A stretch of 64,000 nt of DNA, taken from the NCBI RefSeq assembly GCF_009753715.1, contig NZ_WQMS01000001.1, positions 434,001-498,000 on the forward strand. Direction: 5' to 3'. The position numbers and the translations under genes were made by a program. Under the pieces are notes generated by a model that was given only the letters and a program-made list of their open reading frames with translations, ran no database searches and was not told where the DNA came from. Source of the stretch: Sphingomonas horti (GTDB taxonomy: Bacteria; Pseudomonadota; Alphaproteobacteria; Sphingomonadales; Sphingomonadaceae). Below are positions 8,749-19,087 of the stretch, in pieces (positions within the stretch are counted from its first letter, which is position 1; the number at the start of each line of letters is the position of its first letter).

Positions 8749-9324
8749 ATGAAGCTGGTGCTGATCGTGCTCGCGATCATCGCGGCCGCGTTCGTGGCGG
8801 TGGTCGTCTATGGCGCCAACCGGGACGACACCGCCACCACCTCCTCGTCCGGCGCCGCACCGCCGATGCGCGGCGGCGATCTGGACGAAGACGCGGTAGA
8901 AGGCTGGGAGGCGCCCGAACTCGGGCCGTTTCTCGGATCGCTGACCAGGCGCTTCACGCCACCGGTGGAAGTCCGCGACCCGGAGGTGTCGGTCGGCGGA
9001 TTGCTGCCGCAGACGCGGCATGTCGACGCGTCCAAGGACAAGCTTCGCGTCGCCCGGCTAGTGCTCGTCGCGGGGCGTTCGGCACGGATCAAAGCCTCGC
9101 AGCCGGGGCCGGACGGCAAGCCGCTCTGCCTGTGCCGCCCACACATGCCGATCGTGGAAAGCGACTTCGCCGGGTGCAGCGACCGGTGGCTCGCCACGCA
9201 ACGCAAGGAGAACTGCAAGGAAGGCGCCGACGAAGGCACTCTCGTGTTCAAGCAGGCCGGCGGCGACCTGGTGTTCACCGGGGCCGAGCCCGCGAGAGTG
9301 CGCGTCGCCGGCCGGAAGGACTAG
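8749..9324 (+). CDS. Membrane-anchored protein of unknown function
   Basis: This encodes 191 residues with an N-terminal hydrophobic segment (about 2-21, KLVLIVLAIIAAAFVAVVVY) that could be a signal anchor. A Ser/Thr/Ala linker and a soluble domain follow. The domain contains several Cys residues (PLCLCRPHMP, FAGCSD, ENCKEG), as expected for disulfide bonds outside the cytoplasm. ATG 8749 lies one base after the PASTA gene stop, so they form one unit with the eCIS genes. I recognise no family. The stop codon TAG shares a CTAG palindrome with the stop of the convergent gene. Confidence 0.55.
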   Translation: MKLVLIVLAIIAAAFVAVVVYGANRDDTATTSSSGAAPPMRGGDLDEDAVEGWEAPELGPFLGSLTRRFTPPVEVRDPEVSVGGLLPQTRHVDASKDKLRVARLVLVAGRSARIKASQPGPDGKPLCLCRPHMPIVESDFAGCSDRWLATQRKENCKEGADEGTLVFKQAGGDLVFTGAEPARVRVAGRKD

Positions 9325-10019
9325 ACGCGGCGCAGGCTCAGGATCGCCTTCACCGTCGCGATCAGCGATCCCAGCGCGAGCAGCAGCAGCCACACCGCGC
9401 CGAAGATGGCGATCACCAACGCCACCAGCGCGTCGCCGATGCTGACCAGGAAGCCCGGCAGGAACGACTGGACGAACGCCGTCACGAACGTCAGCCCCAG
9501 CGACACCGCCGTCAGGATGACCAGCCCCTTGTTCTGCAGGAATCGCTGGTGCGCGAGCACCAGGAAAATGCAGAACAGGATTTTCAGCAGCATGGCGAGG
9601 CTGAGCGTCGCCGCGGCGGCCTTGACCGCGAAATGTCCCCATTCGGCGAAATAGGCGATCGTGCCGAACGGCGCCGCGACCAGCAGCGCGATCATCAGCA
9701 TCAGCAGCGTGAAGGCGGCGAAGGCGAGCGCGATCGTGCCCAGCAGGGCCAGGATCGAGACGATCAGCGTCACGATCCCCTGCGTCCGCCCAGTGATCCC
9801 GCGCGGCAGGATCAGCCCCAGCGCCATCCAGACGACGCTATAGACGATGATGCCGTCCATGATCGCGAGATAGTGGATCGCGATCCCCGGCGTGGCAGGC
9901 TTGTTCAGCGTACCCGCCGTCAACCGCGCAAGCCACTCGGACGCGGCGATCTCGACCAGCAGCGCCAGCAGCATGAAGAACGCGGCAGCCGCGAAGAACG
10001 GGACGCGCAGGCGATCCAC
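9321..10019 (-). CDS. Multi-pass integral membrane protein, unknown function
   Basis: This 232-residue, strongly hydrophobic protein has about five to six predicted membrane helices, for example VTLIVSILALLGTIALAFAA and AIFGAVWLLLLALGSLIA. There are few polar motifs and no recognised transporter signature. GTG 10019 is chosen because it is the first usable start after the upstream gene's stop at 10031 on the same strand; an internal ATG is a less likely alternative. The gene is next to, and convergent with, the eCIS genes, sharing a four-base stop overlap. Its role is unknown; the location suggests an accessory membrane component. Confidence 0.55.
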   Translation of the reverse strand: MDRLRVPFFAAAAFFMLLALLVEIAASEWLARLTAGTLNKPATPGIAIHYLAIMDGIIVYSVVWMALGLILPRGITGRTQGIVTLIVSILALLGTIALAFAAFTLLMLMIALLVAAPFGTIAYFAEWGHFAVKAAAATLSLAMLLKILFCIFLVLAHQRFLQNKGLVILTAVSLGLTFVTAFVQSFLPGFLVSIGDALVALVIAIFGAVWLLLLALGSLIATVKAILSLRRV

Positions 10020-10030
10020 CGATCGGACGT

Positions 10031-10849
10031 CTAGGTGAAGACCACCTGCGCCGCGGGCTCGTTCGCCTTGGGCAGGTAGCTGCGTCCCAGCGCATAGACG
10101 AGCAGCACCAGCAGCCCCATCCACCAGGGCAGCGCGGTCAGCCCGATCAGCGCCGGGATCGCCCCGAGTACCGGCACGTGCGAAACCAGCACGCCCAGCG
10201 ACAACGCGTTGACCAGCGTCAGCAGGAACCAGACGATCGACTGGAATATCTTCACCTCGCCCCCCGGCGCGGCGCGATAGGCCCAGTCCTCCATCAGCAC
10301 GCGCGCATAGGCCTGCCAGTGCGGATCGTCGAAGCGTGCCGTGAGGAAGCGCGCCAGCATGTTGAGCAGGTAGCTCGCCAGATAGGTCGGCCAGTAGAAT
10401 GGCCCGAAGATGCGCGCCTGCTGGACGTGCACCGTCTCGTGCACCAGCCATTTGCCGCCCATTACGGTGCCGATCGTCGTCGCGTCCGCGCCGCCCAGCG
10501 CCGCGTCGGCGAAATGGATGATGCCGCGCGTCTGGCTATCCTCGGTCGGGGCCACATAGCTGCCCTTGGCGGCGCAGTAGATCATGAAGACAAGGCCGGT
10601 CGCGGTGTTGATGGCAGACCAGGTCGCATCGATCGCGAAGGACCAGATGCCGCGCGGGCTCATCGCATAGACCTGTTTCAGGCCGGCCACGAAGCCGAAC
10701 ACGCCGGCGAAGACCACGCCGATGATGGTGAGCGTCGCGACCGTCCCGCCCGACACGTCGAACAAGGCTGGAAGCACCGCCAGGCCAAGCAGCAGCTGAA
10801 GACCGACGCCGATGAAAAGAAGGATAATCGCGCGCACGATAGGAGTCAT
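10031..10849 (-). CDS. Membrane protein with HExxH motif, eCIS-adjacent
   Basis: The 272-residue protein has hydrophobic helices at about 6-30, 38-58, 76-93 and two to three near the C-terminus. Between them lies a polar section containing HETVHVQQ at residues 137-144. The HExxHxxQ pattern recalls both zinc metallopeptidases and the HExxHxxQ-type motif of DUF4157 proteins that often accompany eCIS loci. Helices then continue (FGPFYWPTYLASYLLNML). ATG 10849 has an AGGGGGG ribosome site just upstream. The gene precedes the other membrane gene by 11 bp, so they are one operon. No third zinc ligand is certain, so activity is unproven. Confidence 0.55.
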   Translation of the reverse strand: MTPIVRAIILLFIGVGLQLLLGLAVLPALFDVSGGTVATLTIIGVVFAGVFGFVAGLKQVYAMSPRGIWSFAIDATWSAINTATGLVFMIYCAAKGSYVAPTEDSQTRGIIHFADAALGGADATTIGTVMGGKWLVHETVHVQQARIFGPFYWPTYLASYLLNMLARFLTARFDDPHWQAYARVLMEDWAYRAAPGGEVKIFQSIVWFLLTLVNALSLGVLVSHVPVLGAIPALIGLTALPWWMGLLVLLVYALGRSYLPKANEPAAQVVFT

Positions 10850-11127
10850 GACACACCCCCCTTTGAGCGCCGACACGCCGCAGTGCAGACGCGTGACACT
10901 ACATGCCCGATAATGGATCGCACCCCTATTATGCTCTCGAATGCTGCGCGATTCCATGAACAAAGTTGGGCTTTATTGCGTGACTTGCGCGATTCCGTTG
11001 GCAGTCATTCTTGCTTCTGATAGCCTTGGCGGTGTCGCCCAAGGGTCTGTTGGAGCCGAGTCGACAGCCCCGCAGAGAAGCTCGGCACGGCATCAGTTGC
11101 CGCACGTTCGAGAGTGGGGAGGCGATT

Positions 11128-11412
11128 ATGGATAAAGTGCTGAGAATACTTGCCTTCGGCGGTGCCATACTCGCCGGCATCCTCTGCGTGATCTTCGCGG
11201 TCATGTACCGGACGCCCGCGCTTTACGCCTGGGCGGTGGCCGCCTTCTTCGGCGGCATCACCGGATTCCTGTTCGCGCAGAAGGCGCAGCCGGCCGGCAG
11301 CATCTCCGGCCCGACCGTCGGCGGCAAGTTCATCGGGCTGCCCGACTGGGTGACCTATGCCGATTTCGCGCTGGTCGCGATTGCGCTGATCCTCAGCTTC
11401 GTCCTGCGCTGA
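11128..11412 (+). CDS. Small membrane protein of unknown function
   Basis: The 94-residue protein has three hydrophobic stretches: IL/AFGGAILAGILCVIFAVMY near 8-25, ALYAWAVAAFFGGITGFLF near 29-47, and ADFALVAIALILSFVLR at the C-terminus. ATG 11128 follows a GGGGAGG ribosome site. It is divergent from the HExxH membrane gene, with a 278 bp shared promoter region between them. No family is recognised. The product may belong with the eCIS membrane set or stand alone. Confidence 0.5.
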   Translation: MDKVLRILAFGGAILAGILCVIFAVMYRTPALYAWAVAAFFGGITGFLFAQKAQPAGSISGPTVGGKFIGLPDWVTYADFALVAIALILSFVLR

Positions 11413-11496
11413 TCTGCTCCGATGCCGGCGGAAGCGGCGAGCGGATTGTTCCTGCCCTGGCGCGCCGGTGGCGCCCAGGCTCGGGCCTGAGAGACC

Positions 11497-12696
11497 ATGG
11501 CGGCGCCCCCTCCCTCCGTCGGCGATATCGCGACGCCGCCCTCCTCGCCGGGTCTGCTGGCGCGGCTGCTGACCGGGCAGCGCGTTCCGGCGGCCGCGGC
11601 CCGGCTCGGCGCCCGGCTGGCCGCGAGCCGCGGGCGGCCCTGGCGCTTCGGCACCACCGTTATCGCCGCGCGCCACGCCGATGTCCGCGAACTGCTGTCG
11701 CGCGACCTCGATTTCGTGATCGCTCCCATCAATGCTGGCCGCATCGACGAAGTGAACGGCCCGTTCGTGCTGGGCATGGACCGGTGCGGGCGGCTGGAGA
11801 CCGAGCGACGCGCGCTTTACCGGGCGCTCGCTGCGATCGACTATGCGCCGCTCCGCGAAGCGATCGCGACCGAGGCGGCCTCGCGGCTGTCCGGCGCCGC
11901 GACCATCGACATCGTCGCGGATTATGCCCGCCCGATCGCGGCGCACAGCGCGCAAAGGCTGTTCGGCATCGCCGGCACCGACGAAGCGACCTTCGAGGAT
12001 ATGGCGCGCGCGATCTTCGCCCATACATTCCTCAATCTCGGCAATGACGAGACGGTGCGGCAAAGGGCGATCCGCGCGGCGGGGCTGATGCGCCAGTGGC
12101 TGGGCGACGAGATCGCCAGGCGGGGCGCGAACGATCCGACCAACGACATGATGGGCGCACTGCTTCGCGACGGCGCGCTCGATGCGGACGGCGTGCGCCG
12201 CACGCTCGGGGGAATGCTGGTCGGCAGCGTCGACACGACCGCCAGCACCGTCGCCAAGATCGTCGCGACCCTGGGCGAAGACGCCGCGCTTCGGCAGCAG
12301 GTGGCGGCCGATGCCGATCATCCGGAGCGAATGCGCGGCTGGTGCTGGGACGTGCTGCGGCGCTGGCCGCATAACCCGATCCTGCTCCGCCAGGCTGCCG
12401 CGGCGACGACGCTGGCAGGCACCGAGGTGAAGGCGGGCGACCGGGTGGTCGCCTGGACGCAGGCGGCGATGCAGGACAGCTCGATCTTCGCCGATCCGGA
12501 TCGCATCCGCCCCGACCGCGAGCCGTCCGGCTATCTACATCTGGGCGCGGGCCTGCATCCTTGCGCCGGGCGGGCTGTAAACGCCTTCCAGATTCCGCTG
12601 CTGGTCGCGGCCGTGCTGCGGCGCGGCATACGGTCGGTCGGCAGGATCGGCTGGGCCGGCCCCTTCCCCGCCCGGCTTCCCGTGACGTTGGAGTGA
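11497..12696 (+). CDS. Cytochrome P450
   Basis: The 399-residue soluble P450 carries the haem-binding loop HLGAGLHPCAGRAVN, with the thiolate Cys at residue 356. The I-helix GGMLVGSVDTTAS (near 238-250) has the acidic-Thr pair for O2 activation. The K-helix position reads DVLRRWPHNP (residues 285-294), so the nearly invariant Glu of ExxR is an Asp here. Substrate and redox partners cannot be told; no ferredoxin gene is adjacent. It lies 7 bp upstream of a DyP-type peroxidase gene and is probably co-transcribed with it and with a GST-like gene. Confidence 0.85.
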   Translation: MAAPPPSVGDIATPPSSPGLLARLLTGQRVPAAAARLGARLAASRGRPWRFGTTVIAARHADVRELLSRDLDFVIAPINAGRIDEVNGPFVLGMDRCGRLETERRALYRALAAIDYAPLREAIATEAASRLSGAATIDIVADYARPIAAHSAQRLFGIAGTDEATFEDMARAIFAHTFLNLGNDETVRQRAIRAAGLMRQWLGDEIARRGANDPTNDMMGALLRDGALDADGVRRTLGGMLVGSVDTTASTVAKIVATLGEDAALRQQVAADADHPERMRGWCWDVLRRWPHNPILLRQAAAATTLAGTEVKAGDRVVAWTQAAMQDSSIFADPDRIRPDREPSGYLHLGAGLHPCAGRAVNAFQIPLLVAAVLRRGIRSVGRIGWAGPFPARLPVTLE

Positions 12697-12703
12697 ACCG
12701 CCC

Positions 12704-15652
12704 ATGCCCCACGCCATGGTCACGATCGCCGCGCCGCTGCCGCCCGACCGGCTTGCCGACGCCGAGGCGCGGGTCGCCGCGCTCGAAAACCCGTGCCGGC
12801 GGGAACTCGCCGACCGGCTGGACAAGCTTGATGCCGATGGTCTCTCCGGCACCCACTTCGCCAGCCTCCACGCCTTTGCGTGCCCGGACGGAAAGCGTGC
12901 GGCGCTGCTGTTCGAATTCTCCGCCGACGGCACGCCGGAAGCGGCGCTCGCCCGGATCCTGGGCGCGATCGGCGCGGAGCTCGAATCCGTCTTCTCGCTC
13001 GCGGCCGACTGGAAAGCCGGCCAGCGGATCGGCGACTATCTCGATCGTCACCGGCTGAAGCCCGGCTCCGGCTGGTTCGAGGACCCGGGTCTGCTCTTTT
13101 CCGGCACGCCGGGCATGGCGGTCGGCCGCATCCGCGACGAAGCGCGCCTGGCCTCGACGCTCGCCGACCTGATCCAGCGGGAGGATCACGGCCCGGCGCT
13201 GCAGCGGCTGGATCGCATCCGCGCCGCGATCGGCACCGACCCGGCGCTTGCCCCGATGCTGGCGCCGGCAAGTGCCGATCCGCCCTATCAGGTGCCCTCG
13301 CCGATCGCCGCCACCGGCAAGCTCGCGGGCGCTTTCGTTGCGCGCTATCTGTGGCCGCTGGCGGTGCCGATCGTCGGCTGGGCGCTGTACCGGGGCCTCG
13401 CCGATGCGTGGCACCACCCCTGGTTCTGGCCCAAGTTGGGCACGTTCCTGGGCGGCGCCCTCGCCGGGGCGTGGTCGGCTTTCTGGGTCGTGCTGGTCTT
13501 CGTCCTGGTCGCCGCGCTGGTCCTCTATCTGGCGTTGCGCCGGGCGGAGGCGACCGACTCGGTTGACGAGCGTGCGCCGGACCGTCACGTCAACGCCGCC
13601 ATCTTTGAGCGCGAGAACCGCGGCGGCGCCAATCACATGATCTCGATCACCGAGCGCAAACCGGGACTGTTGCGCGCGATCACCTTGCGCGCGGTGTTCT
13701 GGGTGATCGGCAGCGCGGCGGGCTATCTCTACCCGCCCGGCTTCCTCGGCAGCATCGGCTCGATCCACTTCGCCCGCTGGGTGACCCTGCCGGGCAGCCG
13801 CGACCTGGTCTTCCTCTCCAACTACGACGGTAGCTGGCAGAGCTATCTGGAGGATTTCATCACCCGCGCGCACAAGGGGCTGACCGGTGTCTGGTCCAAC
13901 ACGGTCGGCTTCCCGCGCAGCGAAAATTTGGTCGGCAAGGGCGCGACCGACGGCGAGCGGTTCAAGCGCTACGCGCGGCGCAGCATGATCCCGACCCGCT
14001 TCTGGTACAGCGGCTATCCGGCGATCGGCACCTCGGCGATCCGCGCCAATGCGCAGATCAGGCGCGGCCTTTCAGGCGCGATGACGGAGGACGAGGCGTC
14101 CGCCTTCCTCGCCCTGTTCGGCTCGGCGCCGCGGCCGCCGGACAAATTGGTCAGCAGCGAAATCCAAAGCCTGGTGTTCGGCGGGCTCGGCTTCATGCCG
14201 GCCGGACAGGTCATGGTGCTGAACCTGCCCGACGACGTCGTGCGGGCGCGCGCCTTCCTGCGCGTGGTCCGGCCGCACGTGGCGTTCAACGATGGCCGCC
14301 GGCTGAAGGCGCGGGCGGTCGTCACGCTGGCGATCGGCGCGACCGGGCTGAAGCGGCTCGGCATGCCGGACGATGCGCTCGAAAGCTTCTCCTTCGCTTT
14401 TCTCGAAGGCATGATCGGTGAAGCGCGCGCGCGCATCCTCGGCGACTCCGGCGATAATGCGGCGGAGCACTGGGTCTGGGGCGCCGAGCGGCCCGACCTG
14501 GCGCTGCTGATCTACGGAGTCGACGACGAGGCGGTCGCGGCGCTCCGCGCGACGGTCGAGGCGGCGGCGGAGGCAGCCGGCATGGCGGCGCCGCATTTGA
14601 TTCCGCTGAAGCGCGTCGCGTGGCCGCATACCGAACCGTTTGGGTTCGTGGACGGCGTCTCGCAGCCGGTTATCCGCGGCACCTACAAGGGCTTCCGCAA
14701 CGCGGACCCGATCCACCTGGTCGAAGCCGGCGAGTTCATCCTCGGCTATCCCGACAATCGCGGCGACGTTCCGCCCGGTCCCCGGCTCGCCGGGACTGCC
14801 GATCCCGACAATCTGCTGCCGCTTGCCGGCGCGCCGAAAGGGTTCGACTGCACGGTCGTCGACCTGCCCCGGGACCTGGGGTTCAATGGAACCTATCTGG
14901 TGATCCGCCAACTCGAGCAGCACGTTGCCGCGTTCGGCGCCTATTGCGAGACCGAGGCCGCCCGCCTCGAAGCGCAGGACCGATTCCCGCAACCCTATGT
15001 CGTCACGCCGGAATTCGTCGGCGCAAAGCTTGTAGGCCGCTGGAAAGACGGATCTTCGCTCGCAAGGCATCCCTACGAACCTGCCTCGCGCCCGCGCGCT
15101 GGGCGGGCGGACGGTCCGATGGCGCGTCCAAAGCCGAACACCGCCGCCGAGTCCGTCCCCGCGGCGCGGCCAATCGAGCAATCGATTGTCCCCGACAACG
15201 ATTTCCTGCCCGGCACCGAGGACCCGGAGGCGCTGCGCTGCCCGTTCGGCGCCCATATCCGCCGCGCCAATCCGCGCGACAGCCTGGGGCCGGGGCAGGC
15301 GGACTCGATCGCGATCTCCAACCGTCACCGGATCATCCGCGTCGGCCGCGTGTATCAGGAACAGGAAGGCGAGGATCCGGGTCTGCTGTTCATGTGCCTG
15401 ACCGCCGATATCGAGCGGCAGTTCGAGTTCCTGCAGCAGACCTGGCTGACCAGCACCTCGTTCCACGGGCTTGCCTGCGAGAAGGACCCGGTGCTTGGCG
15501 ACGCGGAAAAGGGTGCGTGCGGGTTCACGATCCCGACCCGGGGCGGCCCGGTCCGGCTGGAGCCGATGCCGCGTTTCACGACCATGCGTGGCGGCGGCTA
15601 TTTCTTCCTGCCCGGCAAGCGGCTCGTGGACTGGCTTTGCGTGGCGCCGTGA
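12704..15652 (+). CDS. Large membrane-associated DyP-type peroxidase
   Basis: At 982 residues this is two to three times the usual DyP length. The C-terminal half holds the DyP signature GFVDGVSQP (near 646-654, distal Asp of GxxDG) and the proximal haem His in CPFGAHIRRANPRD (His 851). The N-terminal 600 residues are extra. A ferredoxin-like region (about 1-110) is followed by hydrophobic segments near 211-228, 258-281 and 326-345. A second ferredoxin-like region contains LVFLSNYDGSWQSYLEDF. The enzyme is probably tethered to the membrane and oxidises phenols, dyes or lipidic substrates with H2O2. Its GTGA junction couples it to the next gene. Confidence 0.8.
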   Translation: MPHAMVTIAAPLPPDRLADAEARVAALENPCRRELADRLDKLDADGLSGTHFASLHAFACPDGKRAALLFEFSADGTPEAALARILGAIGAELESVFSLAADWKAGQRIGDYLDRHRLKPGSGWFEDPGLLFSGTPGMAVGRIRDEARLASTLADLIQREDHGPALQRLDRIRAAIGTDPALAPMLAPASADPPYQVPSPIAATGKLAGAFVARYLWPLAVPIVGWALYRGLADAWHHPWFWPKLGTFLGGALAGAWSAFWVVLVFVLVAALVLYLALRRAEATDSVDERAPDRHVNAAIFERENRGGANHMISITERKPGLLRAITLRAVFWVIGSAAGYLYPPGFLGSIGSIHFARWVTLPGSRDLVFLSNYDGSWQSYLEDFITRAHKGLTGVWSNTVGFPRSENLVGKGATDGERFKRYARRSMIPTRFWYSGYPAIGTSAIRANAQIRRGLSGAMTEDEASAFLALFGSAPRPPDKLVSSEIQSLVFGGLGFMPAGQVMVLNLPDDVVRARAFLRVVRPHVAFNDGRRLKARAVVTLAIGATGLKRLGMPDDALESFSFAFLEGMIGEARARILGDSGDNAAEHWVWGAERPDLALLIYGVDDEAVAALRATVEAAAEAAGMAAPHLIPLKRVAWPHTEPFGFVDGVSQPVIRGTYKGFRNADPIHLVEAGEFILGYPDNRGDVPPGPRLAGTADPDNLLPLAGAPKGFDCTVVDLPRDLGFNGTYLVIRQLEQHVAAFGAYCETEAARLEAQDRFPQPYVVTPEFVGAKLVGRWKDGSSLARHPYEPASRPRAGRADGPMARPKPNTAAESVPAARPIEQSIVPDNDFLPGTEDPEALRCPFGAHIRRANPRDSLGPGQADSIAISNRHRIIRVGRVYQEQEGEDPGLLFMCLTADIERQFEFLQQTWLTSTSFHGLACEKDPVLGDAEKGACGFTIPTRGGPVRLEPMPRFTTMRGGGYFFLPGKRLVDWLCVAP

Positions 15653-16410
15653 GCGCCGGGCCGCCCGTGCTGCTGACCTTTGCGCCGATGGTCGACAGCG
15701 AGCTTTCGCGGCTGGTGCTGGGCCATCACGGGGTCGCCTATCAGGAGCGCGACCATCTCTTCGGCTGGGTTTCGCTGCTGACATTGTTTCGCGGCGGCTA
15801 TGGCCGGATTCCGCTGCTGCACGGCGGCGGTTTCCGCGCGACGGGGCCGCTGAAGATCGCGGCGCGGCTTGATGCGGCGGCACCGGCGGACCGGCGGCTC
15901 ATCCCCGCGAACGGACCGCTCGCCGCGCAGGTCGGGGCGGACACCGATCGCTTCAATGGCCAGCTGGCGATCGATGTTGCCACCTTTGCCTATTTTCACC
16001 TGCTGCCGGAGCGCGAGCTGATGACGCAGGTGTTCCAGGCGCCGCTGCCGCCGCGGGAGGCGCGGATCATGCCGCACGTCTATCGGCCCACACGGCTGCT
16101 GTTCCGCCTGCTGCTGCGGCTCGGGCCCGAACGTGCGGCTGCTGCGCGCACTCGCATTGTCCGGACGTTCAGCGATGTCGACCAGCGGCTTGCGACCGGG
16201 CGCGACGTTCTGGCAGGCGAGCGGCTGACGCTTGCGGACCTGTCCTTGATGGCCTCCACCGCGCCGATCCTGCTCCCTGAAGGCTATGGCGCCGTCATGC
16301 CGCCGCCCGAGCGTCTCCCGGCGCCGCTCCGTACCCTGCGCGACGAGTTGCTCGGCACCGTAACAGCGGCTTGGGTGCAGCACCGCTACCGGGCGCTCCG
16401 GCCTCCTTGA
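15649..16410 (+). CDS. Glutathione S-transferase-like protein
   Basis: The 253-residue protein opens with a thioredoxin-like strand-helix pattern (PVLLTFAPMVDSELSRLVLGHHGVAYQER), as GST N-terminal domains do. A helical C-terminal domain follows, ending with a GST-like LAGERLTLADLSLMASTAP motif, which is the characteristic N-capping region. No catalytic Cys or clear Ser/Tyr is certain. GTG 15649 overlaps the DyP stop by four bases (GTGA), so it is translated with the peroxidase. A role in conjugating or reducing products of the P450 and peroxidase is an inference from context. Confidence 0.65.
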   Translation: MSAGPPVLLTFAPMVDSELSRLVLGHHGVAYQERDHLFGWVSLLTLFRGGYGRIPLLHGGGFRATGPLKIAARLDAAAPADRRLIPANGPLAAQVGADTDRFNGQLAIDVATFAYFHLLPERELMTQVFQAPLPPREARIMPHVYRPTRLLFRLLLRLGPERAAAARTRIVRTFSDVDQRLATGRDVLAGERLTLADLSLMASTAPILLPEGYGAVMPPPERLPAPLRTLRDELLGTVTAAWVQHRYRALRPP

Positions 16411-16442
16411 TCGATTTTGCCCGATGCTCTGATGGAGTTTAG

Positions 16443-18713
<2,271 letters not shown>

Positions 18714-18725
18714 GCGCCAACTGAT

Positions 18726-18756
18726 CCGGCCGCCGCGCCTGCGGTGCAGCGGCCGG
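18726..18756 (+). terminator. GC-rich hairpin after katG
   Basis: A perfect 8-bp inverted repeat (CCGGCCGC at 18726-18733, GCGGCCGG at 18749-18756) lies 12 bp after the katG stop. No T-tract follows, so it is either a weak or factor-assisted terminator or an mRNA-stabilising stem before the next small gene. Confidence 0.4.
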
Positions 18757-18784
18757 ACAGCGACTGGCCGGAAGGACGGAGAGG

Positions 18785-19072
18785 ATGCACCGGCACGAGA
18801 TCGACCGCCTGGACCGGCGGCAAGCCTATTGGGTGGCGGCAGTCGTGTCGCCGAAACGCGACTGGCCCGCTGCCCCCGGCTGCCGCAGGGGCGCGCGCTT
18901 CCTCGTCAATGCCCGTTCGTTGAGCGCCAGCCGCGAGGAATTCGACACGTTCGACAGCCAGCTCAGCTGTCTGGAATGGATCATGGCCAAACGCGCTGAC
19001 CTGCACCGCGCCCTGCCCGGCGGCGCGGTTCGCGCGGTGCGGCTGGATCGCTGGTTGCTCGGACTCGAGTGA
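18785..19072 (+). CDS. Small conserved hypothetical protein
   Basis: The 95-residue protein is rich in Arg, Leu and Ala with no membrane span. Its sequence includes RGARFLVNARSLSASREEFDTFDSQLSCLEWIM, a helix-strand pattern of unknown family. A GGACGGAGAGG ribosome site precedes ATG 18785. It follows katG by 71 bp and faces the COG4705 gene convergently. No function can be proposed. Confidence 0.5.
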   Translation: MHRHEIDRLDRRQAYWVAAVVSPKRDWPAAPGCRRGARFLVNARSLSASREEFDTFDSQLSCLEWIMAKRADLHRALPGGAVRAVRLDRWLLGLE

Positions 19073-19087
19073 GCCGCGCTGCGGCGT

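Noticed and set aside
1-9324. A complete prophage rather than an eCIS
   Set aside because: No capsid, terminase, portal, lysis or integrase gene is seen, and the baseplate set includes a LysM adaptor and PAAR-like tip as in eCIS; the left flank is needed to be certain.
10941-11135. A 64-codon plus-strand frame between the HExxH membrane gene and the small membrane gene
   Set aside because: It has no ribosome site, ordinary composition and overlaps the start of a better supported gene at 11128.
11784-12374. Arg-rich plus-strand frames inside the P450 gene
   Set aside because: These are shadow frames of a high-GC gene whose own frame has clear P450 motifs.
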